From: an uncultured Lactobacillus sp.
GTDB taxonomy: Bacteria; Bacillota; Bacilli; Lactobacillales; Lactobacillaceae
DNA length: 64,000 nt
NCBI RefSeq assembly: GCF_910589175.1
Contig: NZ_CAJURR010000012.1
Coordinates: 3,410-67,409, forward strand
Reading direction: 5' to 3'
A program made the translations under genes and the position numbers. Numbering within the stretch: position 1 is the stretch's first letter; each line of letters begins with the position of its first letter. A model generated the notes under the pieces. The model made no database searches. It had not been told where the DNA came from and worked only from the letters and a program-made list of their open reading frames with translations. Shown in pieces: positions 57,068 to 64,000 of the stretch.

Positions 57068-57811
57068 TTATAATTCTTCCTTAAATCCATTCCTTGACCA
57101 TAACCAAAGCGCAGATTGAAAATCAATAGGTACATAATTGGTACCCTTTAGTGCTTCAATCCAAGCTTTTATTACATAATCCTGTACTTTTGTACTTTCT
57201 ACTTCTTCATCTGTAATCAGCCCAAGTTTATGCGTAGCTCTAATAATATGCCGATCTGCAGCAATATAAATTTGATCAGTATTAATCAAAGGTAGATTCG
57301 TATACTGATACATCACATATAGCCAGTAATTACACAATTTTTTACCAGACAGGTATGGAAAATCCTTTTTCCTCTCTACCTGCATATAATGACGAACTTT
57401 TTGAATGTCATTGTCAAAATAAGCAAAAAAATCAGTTACTTTCCCATTGAAATTATTAACTAAAGTCTGACAAAGTCTAATCCAAATTTGTGTCTGCTTA
57501 TTTTTCTGCAAAGCCAAACTATATTTAGTTAAGGCTGCCTGTACTTCAATAAAATCTTTATCCCCCACTTCTTGTGGTTTAAATACAAAATTAGTCTCAT
57601 TATCCTCAAAAGTAGCTGTAGCACTTTTCCACAAAGTATTAGAATTTCTTTGATAGTCTAAAGCAGTTGGCAATGTATAAAAAATAGCATTTTCTTCAGA
57701 ATGGTGATCTAAATTTTTAGGACGCGTATCTTCTGTCATATCACTTCCCCAGTACCTTGATTTATATATTTCAGTTAAATGCTCAAGTTTATTTAGTAGT
57801 TCTTGATTCAT
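57068..57811 (-). CDS. Uncharacterised protein, possible HhH-GPD-like fold
   Basis: 247 residues, soluble. The C-terminal half (LSGKKLCNYWLYVMYQYTNLPLINTDQIYIAADRHIIRATHKLGLIT) recalls the HhH-GPD glycosylase segment with its Asp (DRHIIRATHKLGL vs DTHVxRxxxRLGL), but I could not find the helix-hairpin-helix itself. Without that, DNA glycosylase is only a guess. Co-directional with the NUDIX gene (16-base gap), possibly one operon. Confidence 0.5.
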   Translation of the reverse strand: MNQELLNKLEHLTEIYKSRYWGSDMTEDTRPKNLDHHSEENAIFYTLPTALDYQRNSNTLWKSATATFEDNETNFVFKPQEVGDKDFIEVQAALTKYSLALQKNKQTQIWIRLCQTLVNNFNGKVTDFFAYFDNDIQKVRHYMQVERKKDFPYLSGKKLCNYWLYVMYQYTNLPLINTDQIYIAADRHIIRATHKLGLITDEEVESTKVQDYVIKAWIEALKGTNYVPIDFQSALWLWSRNGFKEEL

Positions 57812-57834
57812 TAATATATTTTCCTCCCCAAAAT

Positions 57835-57878
57835 AAAAAACGTTCTGTCAGACATAATTATATCTAACAAAACGTTTT
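57835..57878 (-). terminator. Terminator after purB
   Basis: AAAACGTTTTGTTAGA / TCTGACAGAACGTTTT on the minus strand, 12-base loop, T-run. Two wobble/mismatch positions. Confidence 0.8.
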
Positions 57879-57888
57879 AGTTTCTATC

Positions 57889-59184
57889 TTAGTCTAAACC
57901 GCACTTTTCAAAAATTTCATCAACATGCTTCAAGTGATAATGATAATCAAATGCATCATCTAAATCGTCTTCAGACAAGTAATTCATAACTTCACTATCT
58001 TCAATTAACTTTCTAAATGAAGTTTGCTCTTGCCATGACTTATTAGCTAATTTTTGCACCATATCGTAAGCTTTTTCACGTGATAAGCCTGCTTCATCAA
58101 TTAACTTTAAGAGCACACGTTGTGAATAAATCAAACCATAAGTACGATCCATGTTCTTAAGCATTGTCTCAGGGAAAACATCGAGGTTAGTCAAAATCCT
58201 GTTAAAACGGTTCAACATGTAATCAATTCCAATGGTTGCATCAGGTAAAATTACACGCTCAGCACTTGAATGAGAAATATCTCTCTCATGCCATAAAGCC
58301 ACATCTTCATAAGCTGGCACCATAAATCCGCGCATTACTCGAGCCATACCGCATAAGTTTTCCGATCCAATTGGATTATGCTTGTGAGGCATTGCAGAAG
58401 AGCCTTTTTGACCAGCTCTAAAGTGTTCTTCAACTTCATGAATTTCACTACGTTGCAAACCGCGAATCTCTGTTGCCCAATTTTCAATGCTTGTGGCAAT
58501 TAAAGCAATCGTAGCAATGTAGTATGCATGTAAGTCTCTTGGCAAAACCTGACTAGTAACTGGTTGCTGAGTTAAACCAAGCTGCTTTAAAACGCTAGTT
58601 TCAACTGCTGGTGGGACATTAGCAAAAGTACCAACAGCTCCAGAAATCTTACCAGATTCAACATCTTTAGCAGCTACTTTAAAGCGTTCAATGTCACGAT
58701 TAATTTCCGCATACCAACGAGCTAATTTCAAACCAAAAGTAGTTGGTTCTGCTTGAACACCGTGAGTGCGTCCCATTTCAACAGTGTATTTATATTTTCT
58801 AGCCTTATCTGCAATAGTTTCTTTTAAAGCTTCTAAATCTTTCAAAATGATCTCATTAGCTTGCTTTAAAATATAGCCTTGTGCAGTATCTACAACATCA
58901 GTTGAAGTTAAACCGAAGTGAACCCACTTTTTCTCTTCACCTAAGCTTTCAGAAACTGTTCTAGTGAAAGCAACCACATCATGGTGGGTAATGGCTTCAA
59001 GTTCTGAAACACGCTCAACTGTAAAAGAAGCATTGTCTGCAATCTTCTTAGCATCTGCTTCTGGCACTTCACCAAGTTCTGCCCAAGCATTAGTTGCAGC
59101 GATTTCTACCTTTAGCCAAGCAGCGTATTTATTTTCTAAGGACCAAATTTTGCCCATTTCTGGACGAGTATAACGTTCTAACAT
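57889..59184 (-). CDS. purB: Adenylosuccinate lyase
   Basis: 431 residues. Signature [19 protein letters not shown] near residue 260 and [14 protein letters not shown] near 140 with the catalytic His. Cleaves adenylosuccinate to AMP and fumarate (and SAICAR). Three bases after purA, so it is in the purA-purB operon. Confidence 0.96.
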   Translation of the reverse strand: MLERYTRPEMGKIWSLENKYAAWLKVEIAATNAWAELGEVPEADAKKIADNASFTVERVSELEAITHHDVVAFTRTVSESLGEEKKWVHFGLTSTDVVDTAQGYILKQANEIILKDLEALKETIADKARKYKYTVEMGRTHGVQAEPTTFGLKLARWYAEINRDIERFKVAAKDVESGKISGAVGTFANVPPAVETSVLKQLGLTQQPVTSQVLPRDLHAYYIATIALIATSIENWATEIRGLQRSEIHEVEEHFRAGQKGSSAMPHKHNPIGSENLCGMARVMRGFMVPAYEDVALWHERDISHSSAERVILPDATIGIDYMLNRFNRILTNLDVFPETMLKNMDRTYGLIYSQRVLLKLIDEAGLSREKAYDMVQKLANKSWQEQTSFRKLIEDSEVMNYLSEDDLDDAFDYHYHLKHVDEIFEKCGLD

Positions 59185-59187
59185 AAA

Positions 59188-60477
59188 TTACATTTCCCAA
59201 GGATTCTTCAAAACAATAGTTTGTTCACGATCTGGACCAACTGAAACAGTAACTAAAGGAACACCTACTAATTCAGAAACGCGGTTCAAGAACTTCTTAG
59301 CATTTTCTGGTAAATCTTCCCAAGTCTTTACATTGGTAATATCTTCTTCCCATGCAGGAAGTTCTTCGTAAACTGGCTTACATCTGTATAATTCCTTCAA
59401 ACTTGCTGGGTAGTAGTCAATCTTTTCACCATCAAGTTCATAAGCAGTACAAATCTTAATCTTGTCAAAACCAGAAAAGACATCTAATAAGTTCAAACTT
59501 AAAGCGTTGATACCAGCAACACGCTTAGCGTGACGAAGAGCAACTGAATCAAACCAACCAACACGACGTGGACGACCAGTAACAGTACCGTATTCATGAG
59601 CAGTTTCACGAATGCGATCACCAACTTCATCTAATAATTCAGTTGGGAATGGTCCTTCACCAACACGAGTGGTGTAAGCCTTGCAGACACCAATAACAGT
59701 ATCTAAGCGGTTAGCACCCATTCCGATACCAGAAGCAATTCCACCTGAAATAGTGTTTGAAGAAGTTACGTATGGGTATGTACCTTCATCAATATCAAGC
59801 ATTACTCCTTGTGCACCTTCAAAAAGAACTTTTTCGTCGTTATCTAAAGCATTGTTTACAACTACTGAAGTATCAGTAACGTATTTCTTCATCTTTTGAC
59901 CGTATTCAAGGTACTTTTCAAAGATGTCTTCAAATTTAAGTTCAGGCTTACCGTAAACCTTAGTAAATAAAGCATTCTTTTCAGCTAAACTAGTACGTAA
60001 TTTTTCTTCAAAAGTATCTCTTTCAAGTAAATCGCAAACACGAATACCAATTCTTGAAGCCTTATCCATATAACAAGGACCGATACCATTCTTGGTAGTT
60101 CCGATCTTCTTGTCACCCTTAGCTTCTTCTTGATAAGTATCTTGCAAAATGTGGTAAGGCATAATTACATGTGCTCGATTAGAAATCTTTAAACCACTAA
60201 TATCGATGCCTTCTTTTTCAAGATTATCTAATTCTCCGAACATTACTTCTGGATTGATAACTACACCATTACCAATTACAGCACCATTCTTAGCAGCAAA
60301 AATTCCAGATGGAATTAGGCGCATCTTGAAAGTCTTGTCACCAATTTCAATTGTGTGGCCTGCATTGTTACCACCATTTGAACGTACAGCCATTGCTGCA
60401 TCCTTACTTAAGAAATCAGTAATTTTACCCTTTCCTTCGTCGCCCCATTGACTACCTACAACTGCTATTGCTGTCAT
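59188..60477 (-). CDS. purA: Adenylosuccinate synthetase
   Basis: 429 residues. P-loop [19 protein letters not shown] and [22 protein letters not shown], and [16 protein letters not shown]-dependent condensation of IMP and aspartate. GAGGTG precedes the ATG. Upstream are two PurR-box-like sites shared with guaC. Confidence 0.96.
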   Translation of the reverse strand: MTAIAVVGSQWGDEGKGKITDFLSKDAAMAVRSNGGNNAGHTIEIGDKTFKMRLIPSGIFAAKNGAVIGNGVVINPEVMFGELDNLEKEGIDISGLKISNRAHVIMPYHILQDTYQEEAKGDKKIGTTKNGIGPCYMDKASRIGIRVCDLLERDTFEEKLRTSLAEKNALFTKVYGKPELKFEDIFEKYLEYGQKMKKYVTDTSVVVNNALDNDEKVLFEGAQGVMLDIDEGTYPYVTSSNTISGGIASGIGMGANRLDTVIGVCKAYTTRVGEGPFPTELLDEVGDRIRETAHEYGTVTGRPRRVGWFDSVALRHAKRVAGINALSLNLLDVFSGFDKIKICTAYELDGEKIDYYPASLKELYRCKPVYEELPAWEEDITNVKTWEDLPENAKKFLNRVSELVGVPLVTVSVGPDREQTIVLKNPWEM

Positions 60478-60507
60478 TTGATTTCACCTCATAAAAATCA
60501 TTTTCTT

Positions 60508-60520
60508 AAAACCGAAGACT
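60508..60520. promoter_or_regulatory. PurBox-like sequence 1 (weak)
   Basis: AAAACCGAAGACT matches AWWWCCGAACWWT at 11 of 13. Confidence 0.35.
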
Positions 60521-60551
60521 AGTTTAACAATCTAAGCTTCAATAGTCAATT

Positions 60552-60564
60552 ATTTCCGAACGTT
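60552..60564. promoter_or_regulatory. PurBox-like sequence 2
   Basis: ATTTCCGAACGTT matches AWWWCCGAACWWT at 12 of 13. It lies between the divergent purA and guaC starts. Confidence 0.5.
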
Positions 60565-60600
60565 TTTAATAACTAATAAAATAAACATTCATTTTTGCTC

Positions 60601-60629
60601 TTGACTTTACCTAACAACCCCCGTATATT
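60601..60629 (+). promoter_or_regulatory. Sigma-A promoter of guaC
   Basis: TTGACT, 17-base spacer, TATATT; ends 38 bases before the ATG. Confidence 0.75.
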
Positions 60630-60667
60630 AACTCATGTAGTTTTAAAAAAAGCATGAGGTATATTAC

Positions 60668-61660
60668 ATGAGCAATTACTTTAGTATGGAAGCCTTCGAT
60701 TATGATGATATTCAACTTGTACCGAATAAATGCATCATTAAAAGCCGTAAGGAAGCTGACACTAGTGTTAAATTTGGAAGCCGGACATTTAAAATTCCTG
60801 TCGTTCCAGCAAACATGGAAAGCGTTATTGATGAAGATTTGGCTATTTGGCTAGCAGAAAATGGGTATTATTATGTAATGCACCGTTTTTATCCAGAAAA
60901 ACGAGCTGATTTTATTAAAACGATGCATGATAAAGGTTTATTTGCCTCAATTTCAGTTGGAATTAAAGATAGCGAATATGACTTTATTGACTACTTAGCT
61001 AAAGAAAAGATTATTCCTGAATATATTACAATCGACGTAGCTCACGGCCATTCAGATTATGTAATTAAGATGATTAAATACATTAAAGATAAGTTGCCTG
61101 ATACATTTTTAACAGCTGGCAACATTGCAACTCCTGAAGCAGTTCGTGAATTAGAAAACGCTGGAGCTGATGCAACTAAAGTCGGCGTAGGCCCTGGTAG
61201 AGCATGTATTACTAAGTTAAAAACTGGTTTTGGTACCGGAGGCTGGCAATTAGCAGCACTTAGAATGTGTTCCAAAGCAGCCAGAAAGCCATTGATCGCT
61301 GACGGTGGTATTCGCCACAACGGTGACATTGCCAAGTCTGTTCGCTTTGGCGCTTCAATGGTAATGATTGGATCTCTATTTGCAGGACATGAAGAATCTC
61401 CTGGCAACTTAATTACAATTGATGGTAAGAGATATAAGCAATACTGGGGGTCAGCCTCCGAGGTTCAAAAAGGAGCTTACCGTAATGTTGAAGGAAAGCA
61501 AATGCTAGTTCCTTACCGTGGTTATATTAAGGATACCTTGCGTGAAATGCAGGAAGATTTACAATCTTCAATCTCCTATGCTGGTGGTAAAGATCTAAGT
61601 GCAATCCGTGTAGTAGATTATGTTATTGTAAAATCTTCTATTTTTGATGGCGATAAGTAA
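60668..61660 (+). CDS. guaC: GMP reductase
   Basis: 330 residues, the length of GMP reductase and shorter than IMP dehydrogenase because the CBS domains are absent. [18 protein letters not shown] at the start, [27 protein letters not shown] with the catalytic Cys, and [28 protein letters not shown]. Converts GMP to IMP with NADPH. Divergent to purA, so purine balance genes flank one control region. Confidence 0.93.
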   Translation: MSNYFSMEAFDYDDIQLVPNKCIIKSRKEADTSVKFGSRTFKIPVVPANMESVIDEDLAIWLAENGYYYVMHRFYPEKRADFIKTMHDKGLFASISVGIKDSEYDFIDYLAKEKIIPEYITIDVAHGHSDYVIKMIKYIKDKLPDTFLTAGNIATPEAVRELENAGADATKVGVGPGRACITKLKTGFGTGGWQLAALRMCSKAARKPLIADGGIRHNGDIAKSVRFGASMVMIGSLFAGHEESPGNLITIDGKRYKQYWGSASEVQKGAYRNVEGKQMLVPYRGYIKDTLREMQEDLQSSISYAGGKDLSAIRVVDYVIVKSSIFDGDK

Positions 61661-61663
61661 ATC

Positions 61664-61697
61664 AATAACGATGTCAAACAGCTATCGTTATTTTTAT
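61664..61697 (+). terminator. Terminator after guaC
   Basis: AATAACGAT / ATCGTTATT with T-run. Confidence 0.8.
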
Positions 61698-61761
61698 TGG
61701 CTTAAATATTAATTGATGTAAACTAAACTTAATAAGTAATTTTTAGAAAGCTGGTGAAGAA

Positions 61762-63135
61762 ATGATTAAAACTGCCAAGCAAGTCTTAGCTAAGCCGTTT
61801 ACATCAAACTTTTTCTTTATTTTCTTACAAGGGATTATGATTGGAATGATAACGGGCCTAATTGTTGGTACCTTTCGATGGATTATTGACCACACAATGA
61901 AATTTCTCTTTTTCATTTATCCTTTAATGCGTCAAAAGCCAATCTACTTAATTCCGTATGTTATTGCTACTTTATTAATTGTTTTTATCCTTGGTCAAGT
62001 CATTAAACCAGTGTTGAATAACATTACTGGTTCTGGTGTACCTCAAGTTGAAGCTGTAATGCTTAATGAAAACAAGATGAATTGGTGGAGCATTTTATGG
62101 CGAAAATATGTAGGTGGACTTCTTGCAATTTGTCCCGGTCTATTTTTAGGACGTGAAGGTCCTTGTATTCAAATGGGTGCAATGGTGGGGCAAGCTTTTG
62201 GTGAAAATCTTTTCCATGCCGATCCGGATGATCTTAAGCGCCTGCAAGGCTGCGGTATAGCGGCTGGCCTTAGTGCAGCTTTTTCGGCTCCTTTAGCTGG
62301 GGTTTTCTTTCTAGTAGAAGAAATAACCTTTAACTTTACACCCAAAGAAGTTTTGACGGCCCTAGCTGCCGCTATGTCTTCCGACTTAATGACACTATTC
62401 TTTTTTGGTACTCAGCCTTGCCTTTATCTTCCTTTAGAAAAATCCTTGCCACTTACCTCCTATTGGTTTGTTACTATTATGGGCGTGGCATTAGGCTTAC
62501 TGGCTCAGCTCTATCAATATTGTCTCTTAAGTCTGAAGCCAGTTTATTCAAAACTTACTAAGATACCTAAGATTTATCACAGTATCATCCCCTTACTCCT
62601 AGTAATTCCAATTGGTTTATGGAATGCAACTTTACTTGGCGGTTCTCATGATTTCATTTCTAGTCTTTTTGAACCGATTTTCATGAAAAATATCCAAACG
62701 GGGACTTTGAGTTTAATGTTACTTCCATTAATTTGGTTTATTGTTCGCTTTATCTTTTCTATGATCTCTTATGGTGCCTCTGTACCTGGTGGTATTTTTA
62801 TGCCAATCTTAGTTCTAGGAGCACTTCTGGGCGTTGTATTTGCAGTAATTATGATTCACTTTAATATTGCTCCTAAGCGTTGTTACGGCATTATAATTGT
62901 CACTTCTATGTGTGCTTACTTTGGTGCAATTGAAAAGGCTCCTTTTACAGCTTTAACGCTTTTAACAGAAATGGTTGGGTCAGTTGAGCAGATCTTCCCA
63001 ATGCTGATTACTACTTTTATCGCTTACTTTGTGTTAGATCTCTTAGGTGGAAAACCAATTTACGCAGCTTTAAGAATTCAGATGAATTATCACAAGTTAT
63101 CTAACTTACCTGAAGTCAAACATGCAGAAGAATAA
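61762..63135 (+). CDS. ClC-family chloride channel/transporter
   Basis: 457 residues, about 11 membrane segments. The selectivity motifs are GSGVPQVEA, GREGPCIQMG, and GGIFMPILVLG. The gating Glu is present in GREGP, and a Glu/Gln proton-exchange position is not resolved by eye. Probably Cl-/H+ exchange or anion efflux (fluoride-type motif not seen). Stands alone between terminators. Confidence 0.9.
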   Translation: MIKTAKQVLAKPFTSNFFFIFLQGIMIGMITGLIVGTFRWIIDHTMKFLFFIYPLMRQKPIYLIPYVIATLLIVFILGQVIKPVLNNITGSGVPQVEAVMLNENKMNWWSILWRKYVGGLLAICPGLFLGREGPCIQMGAMVGQAFGENLFHADPDDLKRLQGCGIAAGLSAAFSAPLAGVFFLVEEITFNFTPKEVLTALAAAMSSDLMTLFFFGTQPCLYLPLEKSLPLTSYWFVTIMGVALGLLAQLYQYCLLSLKPVYSKLTKIPKIYHSIIPLLLVIPIGLWNATLLGGSHDFISSLFEPIFMKNIQTGTLSLMLLPLIWFIVRFIFSMISYGASVPGGIFMPILVLGALLGVVFAVIMIHFNIAPKRCYGIIIVTSMCAYFGAIEKAPFTALTLLTEMVGSVEQIFPMLITTFIAYFVLDLLGGKPIYAALRIQMNYHKLSNLPEVKHAEE

Positions 63136-63155
63136 TTCATAAATATTTTCAAAAC

Positions 63156-63206
63156 AAAAGGTGTTAATCATTCATCGCAATAAGCGAAGATGATCAACAC
63201 CTTTTT
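63156..63206 (+). terminator. Terminator after the ClC gene
   Basis: AAAAGGTGTT..ATCAT.CATCGC / GCGAAGATGATCAACACCTTTT, long imperfect stem with T-run. Confidence 0.85.
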
Positions 63207-63227
63207 ATATAGGAAATAATGATTCTC

Positions 63228-63851
63228 CTACAAGTTAATTAAAATACTTAATGCTATGCCCCAAATGATGGCATAAACTACAGCTACCATTACTAAGTAA
63301 ATAACTGCTCCCCAGAATGGGTCGTGAATCATATTTTCCGTTCCCGGATCTGGGCAAACAACTAAAAGAAATGATCCCAATGCAAATAATGCATAGAAAA
63401 TCCAAACTAAAACTTCTCCAAATCCAAGCAAGCCTGAGCTTAAACTCAAAATTAAGAAAAAGAATGCACAAATTGCAATCCAGAAGTTCCAGTTAGTTAC
63501 TTGAGCAACCTTATTAACATACTGCCAGAAGCCACCTGTGTTACCAAACACGAATAAGTGACCAACCATGGAACAAAGAATTGTAATAAGCTGAACAACA
63601 AATAAAATTACTATTGCCCAGAAAGTTGCACCAGATCCATGGTGTACTAATGGCATGTCAAACAGGTTAGCAATATAATTACCTGCAACTGCTAAACCAA
63701 TGAATAATACAATATCTTCACCTAATAAGGTAACAACTCCGTACCACTTCTCTGCAGGATTGTGACCTAAAGGATAGCGCCATGATTCTACTAACCAACG
63801 CCAATAAGTGTTAGGAGTTTCTTCCTGTGGAGATTGAGCTTCATCTTTCAT
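63228..63851 (-). CDS. Uncharacterised multi-pass membrane protein
   Basis: 207 residues with about five hydrophobic segments, after a short acidic N-terminus (MKDEAQSPQEETPNTYWRWLVESWRYPLGHNPAEKW). Unassigned family. Its promoter shows an extended -10 (TGTTATAAT). The N-terminal cytoplasmic part and WRWLVESWRYPLG are distinctive enough for a family search. Confidence 0.65.
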   Translation of the reverse strand: MKDEAQSPQEETPNTYWRWLVESWRYPLGHNPAEKWYGVVTLLGEDIVLFIGLAVAGNYIANLFDMPLVHHGSGATFWAIVILFVVQLITILCSMVGHLFVFGNTGGFWQYVNKVAQVTNWNFWIAICAFFFLILSLSSGLLGFGEVLVWIFYALFALGSFLLVVCPDPGTENMIHDPFWGAVIYLVMVAVVYAIIWGIALSILINL

Positions 63852-63889
63852 ACTAATTCCATCCTCAAGACTATTTATCTTCCATATTT

Positions 63890-63898
63890 ATTATAACA
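63890..63898 (-). promoter_or_regulatory. Extended -10 promoter of the 207-residue membrane protein
   Basis: TGTTATAAT on the minus strand (63898-63890). Confidence 0.55.
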
Positions 63899-63949
63899 AT
63901 AATTGCTATAAAACGGCAAAATAAGGGCTTGTGGGCATTTGATTGAAAT

Positions 63950-64000
63950 AGAGTAGAGGAAACTTTTCTAGTTTGCCCCTCTCATTGCACCGTACGTACG
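63950..64000 (-). mobile_element. Probable group II intron 3' end (domains V-VI), continuing past the window
   Basis: Minus strand from the edge starts CGTACGTACGGTGC, like the 3' half of domain V, then a hairpin AGAGG...AAACT-AGAA-AGTTT..CCTCT like domain VI, ending CTACTCTAT near 63949. No reverse transcriptase is in the window. Confidence 0.55.

Overview
The window is a low-GC Firmicutes chromosome segment and looks like a member of the Lactobacillus gasseri/johnsonii group. That species-level placement is my inference from gene content (PepV, PepQ next to CcpA, an S-layer-type SH3-like tail on a phosphodiesterase, GMP reductase, Frc-like CoA-transferase), AT-rich intergenic DNA and codon use; no rRNA is present to prove it. 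Most genes are housekeeping and most lie on the minus strand. No rRNA, tRNA or CRISPR array was seen.

Layout. 1-2.6 kb: minus-strand yutF-yutD-yunD cluster. 2.7-8.4 kb: plus-strand glycerophosphodiesterase, dipeptidase PepV and penicillin-binding protein 1A. 8.4-15.4 kb: ccpA/pepQ divergent pair with a cre-like site, YtxH/DUF948 envelope proteins, MscS channel, acetate kinase, RdgB and MurI. 15.5-25.6 kb: yslB, then the minus-strand chain alaS (with T-box)-ireB-ruvX-DUF1292-cvpA-mutS2-trxA, preceded by an RNA helicase and nrnA. 25.6-27.2 kb: a TnpB-only IS200/IS605 element inserted just ahead of nrnA. 27.2-36.5 kb: DNA repair and metabolism (dinB, zwf, yajC, ruvB, ruvA, mutL, mutS). 36.6-39.8 kb: an Rgg-like regulator, a small membrane protein, a 16-residue peptide gene and an ABC exporter. 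39.9-45 kb: groESL with two CIRCE elements, a LytTR/LiaF-like pair, a LOG-family pseudogene and rex. 45-53 kb: an ABC-F gene, a lipoprotein binding protein and a second Rgg-like locus, followed by a diverged, partly decayed copy of the same locus carrying a truncated ABC-F, a frameshifted Rgg, a paralogue of a 154-residue anchored protein, and two extra small secreted proteins. 53-57.8 kb: an IS3-family element inserted inside a terminator hairpin, a CaiB-type CoA-transferase, a RelB antitoxin with a nonsense-mutated YafQ-like toxin, a NUDIX hydrolase and an unknown protein. 57.8-63.9 kb: purB, purA, guaC, a ClC channel and a membrane protein. The last 50 bases look like the 3' end (domain V/VI) of a group II intron continuing beyond the window.

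The most interesting part is the set of three Rgg-like loci. All three rgg genes, and the promoter of the 16-residue peptide gene, carry the same 12-base word (TTAATAAAAAAT on the minus strand). The genes just downstream of the regulators share another site, a CAAATGATA-N10-TATCATTTG dyad or its half. This suggests a family of related peptide-responsive circuits in which one locus has gained a dedicated peptide plus ABC exporter and another is decaying. The function is inferred, not shown.

The accessory part (43-57 kb) is unusually rich in broken genes, each readable as a single small lesion: a TGA in the LOG gene, a TAG in the toxin, a one-base loss in the third rgg, and a frameshift plus stop in a secreted protein.
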